Of a stretch of DNA of 64,000 nt, positions 25,467-34,228 are shown piece by piece. The notes under the pieces were generated by a model that saw only the letters and a list, made by a program, of their open reading frames with translations, was not told where the DNA came from and did not search any database. Origin of the DNA: Georgenia sp. SYP-B2076 (GTDB lineage: Bacteria > Actinomycetota > Actinomycetes > Actinomycetales > Actinomycetaceae); NCBI RefSeq assembly GCF_003991205.1, contig NZ_RXOZ01000009.1, forward strand, positions 1-64,000, given 5' to 3'. Within the stretch, counting starts at the first letter, position 1. Each line of letters opens with the position of its first letter. The translations under genes and the position numbers were made by a program.

Positions 25467-26513
25467 TCACCGGTCCGCCGCGGGCCCGGCCGGCGGCGGC
25501 CCGGCCGGCGCGGGCTCGCCGCCGACCCGGTCGCAGCCGCACTCCGGGTGGACCGTCCAGCGGCGCAGCACCGGCAGCGGGCTCAGCGCGCTGACCTCGA
25601 GGGTCGTGGCGTCGGCGACCACCTCACGCCCGTCGAGCGCGGCGAGGACCTGGTGCGCGGCCAGCGCGGCGCCGAGCTGCGCGAGCGTGGCCTCCGTCCC
25701 GGGGGTGCCGCCCCGGAGCTGGGTGGCCACGGCGGGCCAGCACGGGTCGGCGTCCGTGCGGTGCAGGTCCACGCACCGCGTGCACGGCCCGCGACCGGGG
25801 ACCACGAGGGGGCCCACCGCCACGTCGATGTCCCCGACGACGACCGGCAGGTGGGTGACGTCCTCGCGCACGAGCGGGCGCAGGCGCACCGGGTCGGTCA
25901 CGCCCGCCGTGACGGCGACGAGCACGTCCGGCCGGACGCCGGGACGCGCGGACGTGCGCACCGGGAAGGCGGCCCGCAGCTGCGCCACCGCCTGCGTGGA
26001 CCGCCGGCGGCCGACGTCGCGCGGGTGGAAGGGACCCAGGTCCGCGTCCGTCACCGGGGCGTCGTCCTCCAGCAGGAGGGTGCCGACGCCCGCGGTCGCG
26101 AGGAACGTCGCCAGGAGCATGCCGAGCCGGTCGAGGCCCACGACGGCGACCGTGGCGGCCGCACGGGCGGCCCGCACCACGGAGCCGTCGCCGTCCGGCC
26201 GCAGCCGGGCCCAGTAGTCCTCGTCCGGGTCGGGCGCCGACGGCGAGGCGGTGCGCCGCGGGACGGCGCGGGCGTCGAGCACACCGGACCGCGCCAGCAG
26301 CGCGACCAGCTCGGTGACCCGCTCCGGCGGGATCCGCAGCATGCGTCCCACGCGCAACAGGTCCGCCTCGGTGGGCTCGTGGCGCAGGTGGTCGACGAGC
26401 CGCTGCTCCGGCGGGGTGAGATGCTCCAGGACGACGGCGCACCGCGGGTCCACGCCGACCTGGCTCTCGCCCTCGCGCCGCCACAGCACGCTCAGCCCCG
26501 GACGCAGGCGCAT
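25467..26513 (-). CDS. ThiF/E1-like adenylyltransferase-fold protein
   Basis: The 348-residue product has a short winged-helix-like N-terminus (LTPPEQRLVDHLRHEPTEADLLRVGRML) and then an E1/ThiF-type Rossmann domain (AATVAVVGLDRLGMLLATFLATAGVGTLLLEDDAPVTDADLG). A CTRCVDLH cysteine pair and a final HPECGCD suggest metal binding. The glycine-rich loop reads GLDRLG, which departs from the usual GxGxxG, so ATP binding may be weak. A homologue sits in the equivalent mycobacterial position. GGGAGG precedes the ATG. Function unknown. Confidence 0.75.
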   Translation of the reverse strand: MRLRPGLSVLWRREGESQVGVDPRCAVVLEHLTPPEQRLVDHLRHEPTEADLLRVGRMLRIPPERVTELVALLARSGVLDARAVPRRTASPSAPDPDEDYWARLRPDGDGSVVRAARAAATVAVVGLDRLGMLLATFLATAGVGTLLLEDDAPVTDADLGPFHPRDVGRRRSTQAVAQLRAAFPVRTSARPGVRPDVLVAVTAGVTDPVRLRPLVREDVTHLPVVVGDIDVAVGPLVVPGRGPCTRCVDLHRTDADPCWPAVATQLRGGTPGTEATLAQLGAALAAHQVLAALDGREVVADATTLEVSALSPLPVLRRWTVHPECGCDRVGGEPAPAGPPPAGPAADR

Positions 26514-26620
26514 CCTCCGCCTCCCTCGTGCGGGTCGCCCGACCCGCGACGGCGAGCCTGGCACGGGGGAGGGGGCTCCCGCCGGGCGCGCCCACAGCCT
26601 GTGGACGCGCCCGGCGGGCG

Positions 26621-28102
26621 CTACCGCCCGGGCGTGTCTCCGGGGGCCCCGCCGTCGTCCCGGGTCTCGCCGGTGCCCGGGGTCCCGCCGTCGTCCCGGG
26701 TCTCGCCGGCGTCGCTGGTGCCGAGGCTGCCGTCGAGCAGCGCGGCGAGCGCCGCGTCCACGTCCACGTCGGCGGCTCGGGCGGCCTGGCGCCCCGCGAC
26801 GAACCCGGCCGGGTGGTCCAGCTCCTCGGGCGTGGGCATGAGGTCGGGGTGGGACCACAGCCGGTCCCGCTCCTCGATGCCGCGGGCGGCGCCCAGGCTC
26901 GCCCAGAGCGCGGAGGCCTCCCGCAGGCGCCGTGGCCGCAGCTCCAGGCCCACGAGCGTGGCGAAGGTCTGCTCGGCCGGCCCGCCCGTGGCCCGGCGGC
27001 GGCGCAGCATCTCCCGCAGCGGCACGGCATGGGGCAGGTGCGGCGCGACCGCCTGCGCGGTGACCTCCTCGACCCAGCCCTCCACGAGCGCCAGCGACGT
27101 CTCCAGGCGCACCAGGGCCGCCTCCTGCGCGGGGGAGCGCTCGAGGGCGAAGACACCGCCGGAGAACGCCTCGCGGAGCTGCTCCGGGTTGGTGGGGTCG
27201 ATCCCGCGCACCGCCTCCTCCATGGCGTCGGTGTCGATCGTGATCTCGCGCGCGTAGGACTCCACGATGCCGAGGAGGTGGCTGCGCAGCCAGGGCACGT
27301 GCGCGAACAGGCGCGCGTGCGCGACCTCCCGCACGGCGAGGAAGAGGCGGACCTCCTCGGTAGGGGCGTCGAGCCCCTCGCCGAACTCGGCGACGTTGGC
27401 CGGCACGAGGGCCGACGTGGGCGTCTCGACCAGCGGCAGCCCGGTGTCCGCCGGCCCGAAGGCCTCGCGGGCCAGCGTGCCGACGGCCTGGCCCACCTGC
27501 ATGCCGAACACGGCGCCGCCGAGCTGACGGAGCATGCCCTGAGCCGCGCCCATCTGCTCCGCGAGCGCCCGCACCTCGGGGGGCAGGTGCTCGCTCTGCG
27601 CCGTGATGGTGTCCACGAGCGCCTGCGCCACGGAGGCGGCGACCGGCTCGGACAGCCGCTTCCAGGTGGGCAGCGTGCGCTCGACCCAGTCGGCGCGGCT
27701 CCAGGCCTCCTGCCGTCCGCCGGCCGGGCCGAGCTCGGTGGCCGTGTCCAGCCACAGGTCCGCCACGGCCAGCGCGGAGCGGACCTGCTCCGCCTGGGCG
27801 GCGGTCACGGACGGGTCGCCGCCGGCGAAGGCGGTCTGCCGGGCCAGGCTCTCGGCAAGGTTCCAGTTCACCGGCCCGCCGCCGCCGGAGGCCAGGAGTT
27901 GCTGCATCTGGCCGAGCATCATCATCAGCTGGTTGCGGTCGGTGGGCAGACCCGCCGCCTGCGACATCGCCTCGGGGTCCATGCCGCTCGCGCGCATCGC
28001 GCGCATGGCCTCCTCGGCGGCCTCGGGCCCCATCATCGAGCGCAGCAGCTCTTCCCAGCCGCCCGGCTCGCCGCCGCCCTGACGGGCAGGGTCCTGACTC
28101 AT
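26621..28102 (-). CDS. DUF2342 / putative zinc-dependent metalloprotease-like protein
   Basis: The 493-residue protein matches the actinobacterial 'putative hydrolase/zinc-dependent metalloprotease' family. It has a Met-rich N-terminus (GMDPEAMSQAAG, MMMLGQMQQLL), the central REVAHARLFAHVPWLRSHLL and TLPTWKRLSEPVAASV. The family is named for a zincin-like fold, but the canonical HExxH is absent; the equivalent segment is EVAHARLFAH. The C-terminus has a low-complexity repeat (GETRDDGG twice). It is divergent from the PDZ/Lon-like protease gene, as in mycobacteria. Catalysis is unproven. Confidence 0.8.
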   Translation of the reverse strand: MSQDPARQGGGEPGGWEELLRSMMGPEAAEEAMRAMRASGMDPEAMSQAAGLPTDRNQLMMMLGQMQQLLASGGGGPVNWNLAESLARQTAFAGGDPSVTAAQAEQVRSALAVADLWLDTATELGPAGGRQEAWSRADWVERTLPTWKRLSEPVAASVAQALVDTITAQSEHLPPEVRALAEQMGAAQGMLRQLGGAVFGMQVGQAVGTLAREAFGPADTGLPLVETPTSALVPANVAEFGEGLDAPTEEVRLFLAVREVAHARLFAHVPWLRSHLLGIVESYAREITIDTDAMEEAVRGIDPTNPEQLREAFSGGVFALERSPAQEAALVRLETSLALVEGWVEEVTAQAVAPHLPHAVPLREMLRRRRATGGPAEQTFATLVGLELRPRRLREASALWASLGAARGIEERDRLWSHPDLMPTPEELDHPAGFVAGRQAARAADVDVDAALAALLDGSLGTSDAGETRDDGGTPGTGETRDDGGAPGDTPGR

Positions 28103-28233
28103 GCGTGCTCCTCGTGTCGTGGACCACCACGGTAACCGCCGCGAAGGGCCAGGGGCAGGGTCCGCCCGCCGCCCGCGCCCGCGGTTCGCTCAGGGCGCAG
28201 GAGCCGTCCAGCGTCGTGCGGCATGATGAGCCG

Positions 28234-29445
28234 GTGATCGCGCAGGGACCCCGTCGCACAGGCCACCCGGACACCGTCGGCCCGACGGACGTCCTTGCCG
28301 GCCCGGGCGGCACCGACGGGTCGGTCGCCGATGACGGCCCGCTCCTGTCCCGGCGCTCGCTCACCCTCGTCGTCTCCGGCGCCCTGGTGGTGGTGCTGGT
28401 CCTCGTGATGGTGCTGCTGCCGCTGCCCTACGCCGTCGAGGGGCCCGGCCCCACGGTCAACACGCTCGCCGAGATCGACGGGAAGCCGATCATCACCGTC
28501 AAGGGCGCCGAGACCTACCCCACCGGGGGAGAGCTGCGCCTGACGACGGTCTCGGTGCTGGGCGGCCCCGGGCATCCGGTCACCGCCGCGCGTGTGCTCG
28601 CCGGCTGGCTCTCCTCGAGCGCCGTCGTGCTGCCCCGCGAGGCCGTCTTCCCCGAGGGGAGCACCCGTGAGTCCGTCGACAAGGAGTCCTCGGCGCAGAT
28701 GACCTCCTCCCAGACCAACGCGACCGTCGCCGCGCTGGAGGAGCTCGGCTACGACGTCCCCATGGTGCTGACCGTGGACGGGACGGCCCCCGGGTCCGGC
28801 GCCGAGGGGGCGCTGCTGCGCGGGGACGTCATCACCTCCGTCCGGCCCGACGGCGCCGGCACCACGCAGGTCCGCACGTTCTCCGAGCTGGCCGCCGTGC
28901 TCGCCACCACCGCCGCGGGCACCACGGTCGCCGTCGGGGTCGAGCGCGACGGCGAGCCCCGCACGGTCGACATCACCACGATCGCCCACCCCAGGACCGG
29001 GGATGGTCACGAGCCGGCCGGCAGCATCCTGGGCGTCCGGCTGGTCCCCGACGTGACCCTGCCCGTGGACATCAGCTTCGACATCGACAACATCGGCGGG
29101 CCGAGCGCTGGGACGATGTTCGCACTCGGGATCATCGACACGCTCACGCCCGGGGAGATGACCGGCGGGAAGGCGATCGCGGGGACCGGCACGATGGACC
29201 TCTCCGGGACGGTCGGGCCCATCGGCGGGATCCAGCTCAAGCTCATCGGGGCCGAGCGCGACGGCGCCAGGTGGTTCCTGGCGCCGGCGGACAACTGCGC
29301 CGAGGTCGTCGGGCACGTGCCCGACGGCCTGCACGTGGTCAAGGTCGCCACGCTGGCCGAGGCCCGGGACGCGGTCGAGGCGATCGGCGCCGGCGAGGGG
29401 GGCGAGCTGCCCACCTGCACCGCCGGCCGGCGCGCGGCTGAGTGA
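28234..29445 (+). CDS. PDZ-domain, Lon-type (S16) membrane protease
   Basis: The 403-residue protein has one N-terminal transmembrane helix (LVVSGALVVVLVLVMVLLPLP), a PDZ domain in the middle and a C-terminal S16 domain. The Ser-Lys dyad is visible: GGPSAGTMF for serine and GGIQLKLIGA for lysine. The protease domain is predicted outside the membrane. The start is uncertain: GTG at 28234 or 28216 are both in frame with weak ribosome sites. It is the counterpart of mycobacterial Rv3194c. Substrate unknown. Confidence 0.88.
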   Translation: MIAQGPRRTGHPDTVGPTDVLAGPGGTDGSVADDGPLLSRRSLTLVVSGALVVVLVLVMVLLPLPYAVEGPGPTVNTLAEIDGKPIITVKGAETYPTGGELRLTTVSVLGGPGHPVTAARVLAGWLSSSAVVLPREAVFPEGSTRESVDKESSAQMTSSQTNATVAALEELGYDVPMVLTVDGTAPGSGAEGALLRGDVITSVRPDGAGTTQVRTFSELAAVLATTAAGTTVAVGVERDGEPRTVDITTIAHPRTGDGHEPAGSILGVRLVPDVTLPVDISFDIDNIGGPSAGTMFALGIIDTLTPGEMTGGKAIAGTGTMDLSGTVGPIGGIQLKLIGAERDGARWFLAPADNCAEVVGHVPDGLHVVKVATLAEARDAVEAIGAGEGGELPTCTAGRRAAE

Positions 29446-29482
29446 ACCCCGGCTGAGTGAACCGCGGCTAGGTGGACCGCGG

Positions 29483-30046
29483 CTACGCGAACGTCGAGCG
29501 CAGCGCCTCGACGAGGCCGGGGACGGCGTCGGGGGAGCCGATGACGGAGTCGTCGAAGTCGTGGCTGCGGGCGCGCATGGTGCACCAGGACTCCCCGGTG
29601 CGCAGCACGCCGGCCGCCATGCGCACGTCCTCGCGGTCGGGGTGGTCCATGAGGTAGGCCACCGCGGCCTCCGGGTCCGTGGGCATCCCGGACTCCGCCT
29701 CGGGCGGCACCACCATGCGCTCGACGACGACCGCGGCGCCGTCGACCAGGTCGGGCCACGCGAGCTGGCCGAGCAGCTCCTCGAGCGTGCCCGCCTCCGG
29801 CAGGCCGTCCTGCTCGATGCTCGTGAGGTGCTCCGGGTCCTCCTCGGCCGCCTGGACGGCCTCGGCGGGCAGCTGCTCCGCCAGCGCGGGGCTCAGCGCC
29901 AGCGCGTTCGCGGTGCGCACGAGGGCGAAGACGAACACCGGGCCGTCCCATCCGAGGGTGCCGACGTGGCGCTCCAGGTCGGCGATCGCGAGCCTGAGGG
30001 CCCGCTCGCGAGGGGTGGTCTCCGGCGCCGGCTGCTGCTCAGTCAT
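29483..30046 (-). CDS. PPA1309-family conserved protein
   Basis: The 187-residue soluble protein (MTEQQPAPETTPRERALRLAIADLERHVGTLGWDGP) resembles the PPA1309 family, restricted to actinobacteria and often found next to the PDZ protease and UPF0182 genes. No catalytic motif is evident. The conserved-looking core WDGPVFVFALVRTANAL and 'MRARSHDFDD' are its clearest parts. It is convergent with the protease gene; 37 bases separate them. Function unknown. Confidence 0.75.
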   Translation of the reverse strand: MTEQQPAPETTPRERALRLAIADLERHVGTLGWDGPVFVFALVRTANALALSPALAEQLPAEAVQAAEEDPEHLTSIEQDGLPEAGTLEELLGQLAWPDLVDGAAVVVERMVVPPEAESGMPTDPEAAVAYLMDHPDREDVRMAAGVLRTGESWCTMRARSHDFDDSVIGSPDAVPGLVEALRSTFA

Positions 30047-30065
30047 GGACCCATGATCGCGCATG

Positions 30066-30101
30066 CCCGCGCCACGCCCGCGCCACGCCCGCGCCACGCC
30101 C
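30066..30101. repeat. Three tandem 11-bp units
   Basis: CCCGCGCCACG is repeated three times in tandem just upstream of the minus-strand PPA1309 gene. The 11-base unit would put one copy per helical turn. No known operator matches; it may be simple slippage. Confidence 0.7.
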
Positions 30102-30285
30102 GGGCCATCGCCGCCCCATCCCCGCGCCGCGCCGCCGGCGGGACCCTCGGCACCGGCGGCCGCGTGTGGGAACCTTGGGGGAGGACGCGGCGTTGCTCTG
30201 TGTGAGGCCGTGGGCCGCCCACGGCGTCTCTCGCGTCCCGCTGACCTGCCCCGTTTGCTCGACCAACCGCCAGAGGTGCTGTTCC

Positions 30286-33200
30286 GTGACGTCCGCATCC
30301 GTCCCCCATCCGCCCGGCAGCAGGAGAGGGGTCCAGCGCCGTGGGGCCTTGATCCCCACCATCGTGGTCCTCGCCGTCCTCGCCGCCATCATCATGGCGC
30401 TGGCCCAGGTGTGGACGGAGGTGCAGTGGTTCCAGCAGCTCGGGTTCACGAAGGTCGTGGTCACCGAGTGGCTCACCCGCACGATCCTCTTCGTGATCGG
30501 CTTCGCCATCATGGGCGGCGCGGTCCTGCTCAACCTGCAGCTCGCCTACTCGCGCCGCCAGATCTACCCGCCCACGACGCCGGAGGAGCGCAACCTCGAC
30601 CGGTACCGCGAGAGCGTCGAGCCCCTGCGCAAGCTCGTGCTCATCGGCGCGCCGGTCGTGCTCGGGCTCTTCGCCGGCGCGAGCGCGTCGGGCCAGTGGC
30701 GTGCCGTCCTGACCTGGCTCAACCGGGAGCAGTTCGGCCAGGTGGACCCGCAGTTCGGGATCGACATCTCCTTCTTCGTCTTCACCCTGCCCGTGGTGCG
30801 CTCGCTCGTCTCGTTCCTCATGACGGTGGTGTTCATCTCCGCGGCCGCCGCGCTCGTGACCCACTACCTCTACGGCGGCATCTCCATCGCGCCGCGCCTG
30901 CAGCGGGTCACCCCGGCGGCCCGCGTGCACCTGTCCGTCCTCGCGGCCGTCTTCGTGCTCCTCATCGCCATCAGCTACTGGCTCGACCGGTACTCGCTGC
31001 TGGTGGGGAACAACGGGCGCTTCGCCGGCGCATCCTTCACCGACGTCAACGCCAACCTGCCCGCCAAGGCGATCCTCGCGGGCATCGCCCTGGTCGTCGT
31101 CGTGCTGTTCGTCATCACCGCCGTGCGCGGGTCCTGGCGCCTGCCCGTGGCGGGCATCGCGCTCATGGTGCTCTCCGCGATCGTCGTCGGCTCCGTCTAC
31201 CCCGCCGTCGTGCAGCGCTTCCAGGTCGAGCCCAACGCGGTCGACGCGGAGCGCGAGTACATCCAGCGAAACATCGACGCGACGCTGGCGGCGTACGACC
31301 TCAACAAGGTCGACAAGCAGACCTACTCGGCGACGACGGAGACCGAGGCCGGGCAGCTCCGGGCGGACAGCCAGTCCACGGCCTCCATCCGCCTGCTCGA
31401 CCCCAACATCGTCTCCCCGACGTTCAACCAGCTCCAGCAGAACCGCCAGTACTACAGCTTCCCCGAGTCCCTCTCGGTGGACCGCTACGGCATCGGCGGC
31501 GAGAAGCGGGACACCGTCATCGCCGTGCGTGAGCTGAACCAGGACGGCCTCGACGACGCCCAGCGCACCTGGGTCAACGACCACACCGTCTACACCCACG
31601 GCTTCGGCGTGGTGGCCGCCTACGGCAACACGGTCACCTCCGACGGCCGCCCCGCGTTCTTCGAGCAGGGCATCCCCAGCACGGGCGAGCTCGGCGACTA
31701 CGAGCCGCGCGTGTACTTCGGCCAGCAGAGCCCCGAGTACTCCATCGTGGGCGCGCCCAAGGGCACGGACCCCTGGGAGCTCGACTACCCCGACGACAAC
31801 GCGCCCAACGGGCAGGTCAACAACACCTACACGGGCGACGGCGGCCCCTCCGTCGGCAACATCTTCAACAAGCTGCTCTACGCCCTCAAGTTCGGCGACA
31901 TGCAGATCCTCTTCTCCGACCGCGTGACCGACGAGTCGCAGATCCTGTTCGACCGCGACCCGCAGGAGCGCGTCTCGAAGGTGGCGCCGTACCTCACGCT
32001 CGACAACCGCGCCTACCCGGCGGTGGTGGACACCGACGGCGACCCCGCGACGCCGAAGGAGCAGGTGTGGATCGTCGACGGCTACACGACGACCAACGAC
32101 TACCCGTACTCCGCGCGTGAGTCGCTCGAGGAGGCGACGACGGACGCCCTGACGACCGTCAACGGCGTCCCGGCGGCGGTCGCCGCCGCCCCGGCGCAGG
32201 TCAACTACATCCGCAACTCCGTCAAGGCCGTCGTCAACGCCTACGACGGGCAGGTCACGCTCTACGAGTGGGACGCGAAGGACCCGATCCTGAAGACGTG
32301 GGAGAACATCTTCCCCGGCCAGATCAAGCCGATGAGCGACATCAGCGGCGACCTCATGAGCCACCTGCGCTACCCCGAGGACCTCTTCAAGGTGCAGCGC
32401 CAGCTGCTCAGCCACTACCACGTCACGGACGCGGCGTCGTTCTACTCCGGCTCGAACTTCTGGAACATCCCCCAGGACCCGACGGTCGGCAACGTGCCGC
32501 AGCCGCCGTACTACCTGACGATGAAGATGCCCGACCAGGACCAGGCGCAGTTCTCGCTGACGTCGAGCTTCATCCCCGGCGGACAGACGCAGCGCAACAT
32601 CCTGACCGGCTTCCTCGCGGTCGACTCGGAGACGGGTGACACACCAGGGAAGGTCCGCGAGGGCTACGGCCAGATGCGCCTGCTCGAGCTCCCGAGCGAC
32701 GTGACCGTGCCCGGCCCCGGCCAGGTGCAGAACAACTTCAACTCGAACCCGACCGTGTCCAGCGAGCTCAACCTGCTGCGCCAGGGCGGGTCCGAGGTGC
32801 GGCTGGGCAACCTGCTCACGCTGCCCGTCGGCGGCGGCCTGCTCTACGTCCAGCCCGTGTATGTGCAGGCCTCCAGCGGCACGCAGTACCCGCTGCTGCA
32901 GCGGGTGCTCGTCTCCTTCGGTGACTCGATCGGCTTCGCGCCCACCCTGGACGAGGCCCTCAACGAGGTCTTCGGCGGCAACTCCGGGGCGCAGGCCGGT
33001 GACGCCGGCGTCACGCCGAACCAGCCCGCCCCCGGGGAGCAGCCCCCGGGCGGGACGACGGAGGTGCCGGCGGCCGCGCAGCAGCGCCTGACGCAGGCGC
33101 TCTCGGACGCCCAGGCCGCGCTGACCGAGGGGAACACCGCCCTGTCCACGGGCGACTGGAACGCCTACGGCCAGGCGCAGGACCGCCTCTCGAAGGCCAT

Positions 33201-33303
33201 CGCGGACGCGCTGGCCGCCGAGGGGGAGATCGCCAAGGCGGGCGGCGAGGCGCCGGCCGACGGCGCGACGCCCGCGCCTGCCGAGACGCCCGCCGCAGGC
33301 TGA
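30286..33303 (+). CDS. UPF0182 family membrane protein
   Basis: The 1005-residue protein is of normal UPF0182 length. About seven hydrophobic helices fill the first 300 residues (IPTIVVLAVLAAIIMALAQVW, TILFVIGFAIMGGAVLLN, SFFVFTLPVVRSLVSFLM). A large domain with family-typical segments follows (AEREYIQRNIDATLAAYDL, FGDMQILFSDRVTDESQILFD, LRYPEDLFKVQRQLLSHYH). A Gly/Pro-rich linker and a short helical C-terminus end the protein. The GTG at 30286 follows GAGG and begins just before the first helix; the longer in-frame ATG at 30166 adds unrelated sequence. Function unknown across the family. Confidence 0.92.
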   Translation: MTSASVPHPPGSRRGVQRRGALIPTIVVLAVLAAIIMALAQVWTEVQWFQQLGFTKVVVTEWLTRTILFVIGFAIMGGAVLLNLQLAYSRRQIYPPTTPEERNLDRYRESVEPLRKLVLIGAPVVLGLFAGASASGQWRAVLTWLNREQFGQVDPQFGIDISFFVFTLPVVRSLVSFLMTVVFISAAAALVTHYLYGGISIAPRLQRVTPAARVHLSVLAAVFVLLIAISYWLDRYSLLVGNNGRFAGASFTDVNANLPAKAILAGIALVVVVLFVITAVRGSWRLPVAGIALMVLSAIVVGSVYPAVVQRFQVEPNAVDAEREYIQRNIDATLAAYDLNKVDKQTYSATTETEAGQLRADSQSTASIRLLDPNIVSPTFNQLQQNRQYYSFPESLSVDRYGIGGEKRDTVIAVRELNQDGLDDAQRTWVNDHTVYTHGFGVVAAYGNTVTSDGRPAFFEQGIPSTGELGDYEPRVYFGQQSPEYSIVGAPKGTDPWELDYPDDNAPNGQVNNTYTGDGGPSVGNIFNKLLYALKFGDMQILFSDRVTDESQILFDRDPQERVSKVAPYLTLDNRAYPAVVDTDGDPATPKEQVWIVDGYTTTNDYPYSARESLEEATTDALTTVNGVPAAVAAAPAQVNYIRNSVKAVVNAYDGQVTLYEWDAKDPILKTWENIFPGQIKPMSDISGDLMSHLRYPEDLFKVQRQLLSHYHVTDAASFYSGSNFWNIPQDPTVGNVPQPPYYLTMKMPDQDQAQFSLTSSFIPGGQTQRNILTGFLAVDSETGDTPGKVREGYGQMRLLELPSDVTVPGPGQVQNNFNSNPTVSSELNLLRQGGSEVRLGNLLTLPVGGGLLYVQPVYVQASSGTQYPLLQRVLVSFGDSIGFAPTLDEALNEVFGGNSGAQAGDAGVTPNQPAPGEQPPGGTTEVPAAAQQRLTQALSDAQAALTEGNTALSTGDWNAYGQAQDRLSKAIADALAAEGEIAKAGGEAPADGATPAPAETPAAG

Positions 33304-33312
33304 CCGGGCACC

Positions 33313-33353
33313 CCGCGGAGCGGGCAGCCACCCCGGTGGCCCCCGCTCCGCGG
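33313..33353 (+). terminator. Strong hairpin after UPF0182 gene
   Basis: CCGCGGAGCGGG and CCCGCTCCGCGG form a perfect 12-bp stem enclosing a second short stem (GCCACC/GGTGGC), ten bases after the stop codon. This is a clear intrinsic-type terminator without a U-tract. Confidence 0.85.
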
Positions 33354-33547
33354 CCGTCCCGCCAGCAGGTCCCCGCGGGCGGGTCGGCGCGGACCGGGTG
33401 GTGGCGGCCTTGCCGCGTCGAAGCCACGAGCGCCTTCGGCCGCGCGCGCGGCGGTCCGCCGACCGCCCCGGTTCGACGCCTTGCCAGGCGGCGCGCGGCG
33501 GTGGTCTCCTTGACGAGTCGCTGCGCGTCCATCGGGAGGAGAGTTCC

Positions 33548-34024
33548 GTGTCGGCTCCTGACCTGAACGGCGCCATCGAGGGATACCGCGAGGCGCTCGG
33601 TGTCTTCGTGCAAGGCGACCCCGAACCATGCGCGGCGTACTTCTCCCGCGAGGAGGACGTCACGCTCGCCAATCCCATGGGACCGCCGCGGCGGGGCCCC
33701 GCCAAGGTCCGGGACACGATGCTCACCGCCGTGGCGAACTTCCAGGAGGGCGGGCCGTTCCGGTTCGTCGAGGTCACGACACGCTTCGAGGAGATCTCGC
33801 GCTTTGCGACGCCGGATCTTGGCTACGTCGTCCAGCTGGAGCATTCCGAGGGGCGCCTCCACGGCCGTGACGAGACGGTCGTCATCGAGCTGCGCGTGAC
33901 CATGGTCTTTCGCCGCGAGAAGGACGGCGCCTGGCGCGTGGCGCACCGGCACGCCGACCCGATCACCACCGACCGGCCACTCAGCTCGGCGGTGAAGGCT
34001 CCGGAACGCCCGGACCGGGTGTGA
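33548..34024 (+). CDS. NTF2/SnoaL-like (DUF4440-type) protein
   Basis: The 158-residue product begins at a GTG with GGGAGGAG upstream. It has the NTF2-like layout: IEGYREALGVFVQGDPEPCAAYFSREEDVTLANPMG, then a basic turn, and the closing beta strand MVFRREKDGAWRVAHRHADP. Such proteins protect against or bind small molecules, but the ligand cannot be assigned. It is a separate transcription unit between the UPF0182 terminator and the tRNA gene. Confidence 0.75.
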   Translation: MSAPDLNGAIEGYREALGVFVQGDPEPCAAYFSREEDVTLANPMGPPRRGPAKVRDTMLTAVANFQEGGPFRFVEVTTRFEEISRFATPDLGYVVQLEHSEGRLHGRDETVVIELRVTMVFRREKDGAWRVAHRHADPITTDRPLSSAVKAPERPDRV

Positions 34025-34045
34025 CCGGGGCCACGCCGGCCCGGC

Positions 34046-34075
34046 TTGCTTCCCGGGATCGCCGCGTCGTAACCT
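34046..34075 (+). promoter_or_regulatory. SigA-like promoter of the initiator tRNA gene
   Basis: TTGCTT at 34046-34051 and TAACCT at 34070-34075 are 18 bp apart, placing the transcription start close to the 5' end of the tRNA at 34087. Confidence 0.6.
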
Positions 34076-34086
34076 TGGTGAGCCGA

Positions 34087-34160
34087 CGCGGGGTGGAGCA
34101 GCTCGGTAGCTCGCCGGGCTCATAACCCGGAGGTCGCAGGTTCAAATCCTGCCCCCGCTA
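34087..34160 (+). tRNA. Initiator tRNA-Met (CAT)
   Basis: A 74-base cloverleaf is readable: acceptor CGCGGGG/CCCCGCT, D-stem GAGC/GCTC, anticodon stem CCGGG/CCCGG with loop CTCATAA, and T-arm GCAGG TTCAAAT CCTGC. The three G:C pairs of the anticodon stem and the unpaired first base of the acceptor (C1 opposite T72) mark it as the initiator rather than elongator tRNA-Met. CCA is not encoded; the next bases are CAA. Confidence 0.95.
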
Positions 34161-34170
34161 CAAGAAGATG

Positions 34171-34201
34171 GGCCCGGTTGCCGCAAGGTGACCGGGCCTT
34201 C
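34171..34201 (+). terminator. tRNA terminator
   Basis: GGCCCGGT and ACCGGGCC form a perfect eight-base stem with a 12-base loop and are followed by TTCT, ten bases after the tRNA. The minus-strand ABC gene ends at 34229, so the hairpin may serve both directions. Confidence 0.8.
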
Positions 34202-34228
34202 TGCGTGCCTGAGCGCGCGCCGGCGCAC

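Noticed and set aside
25381-25480. Repetitive CACCGGACCGG segment as an operator array
   Set aside because: It lies between convergent genes, is low-complexity, and overlaps the ThiF-like stop; nothing suggests regulation.
30043-33777. Minus-strand frame of 1244 codons across the UPF0182 gene
   Set aside because: Antisense shadow of a clear membrane-protein gene; composition is Arg/Gly/Val-rich and no domain is recognisable.
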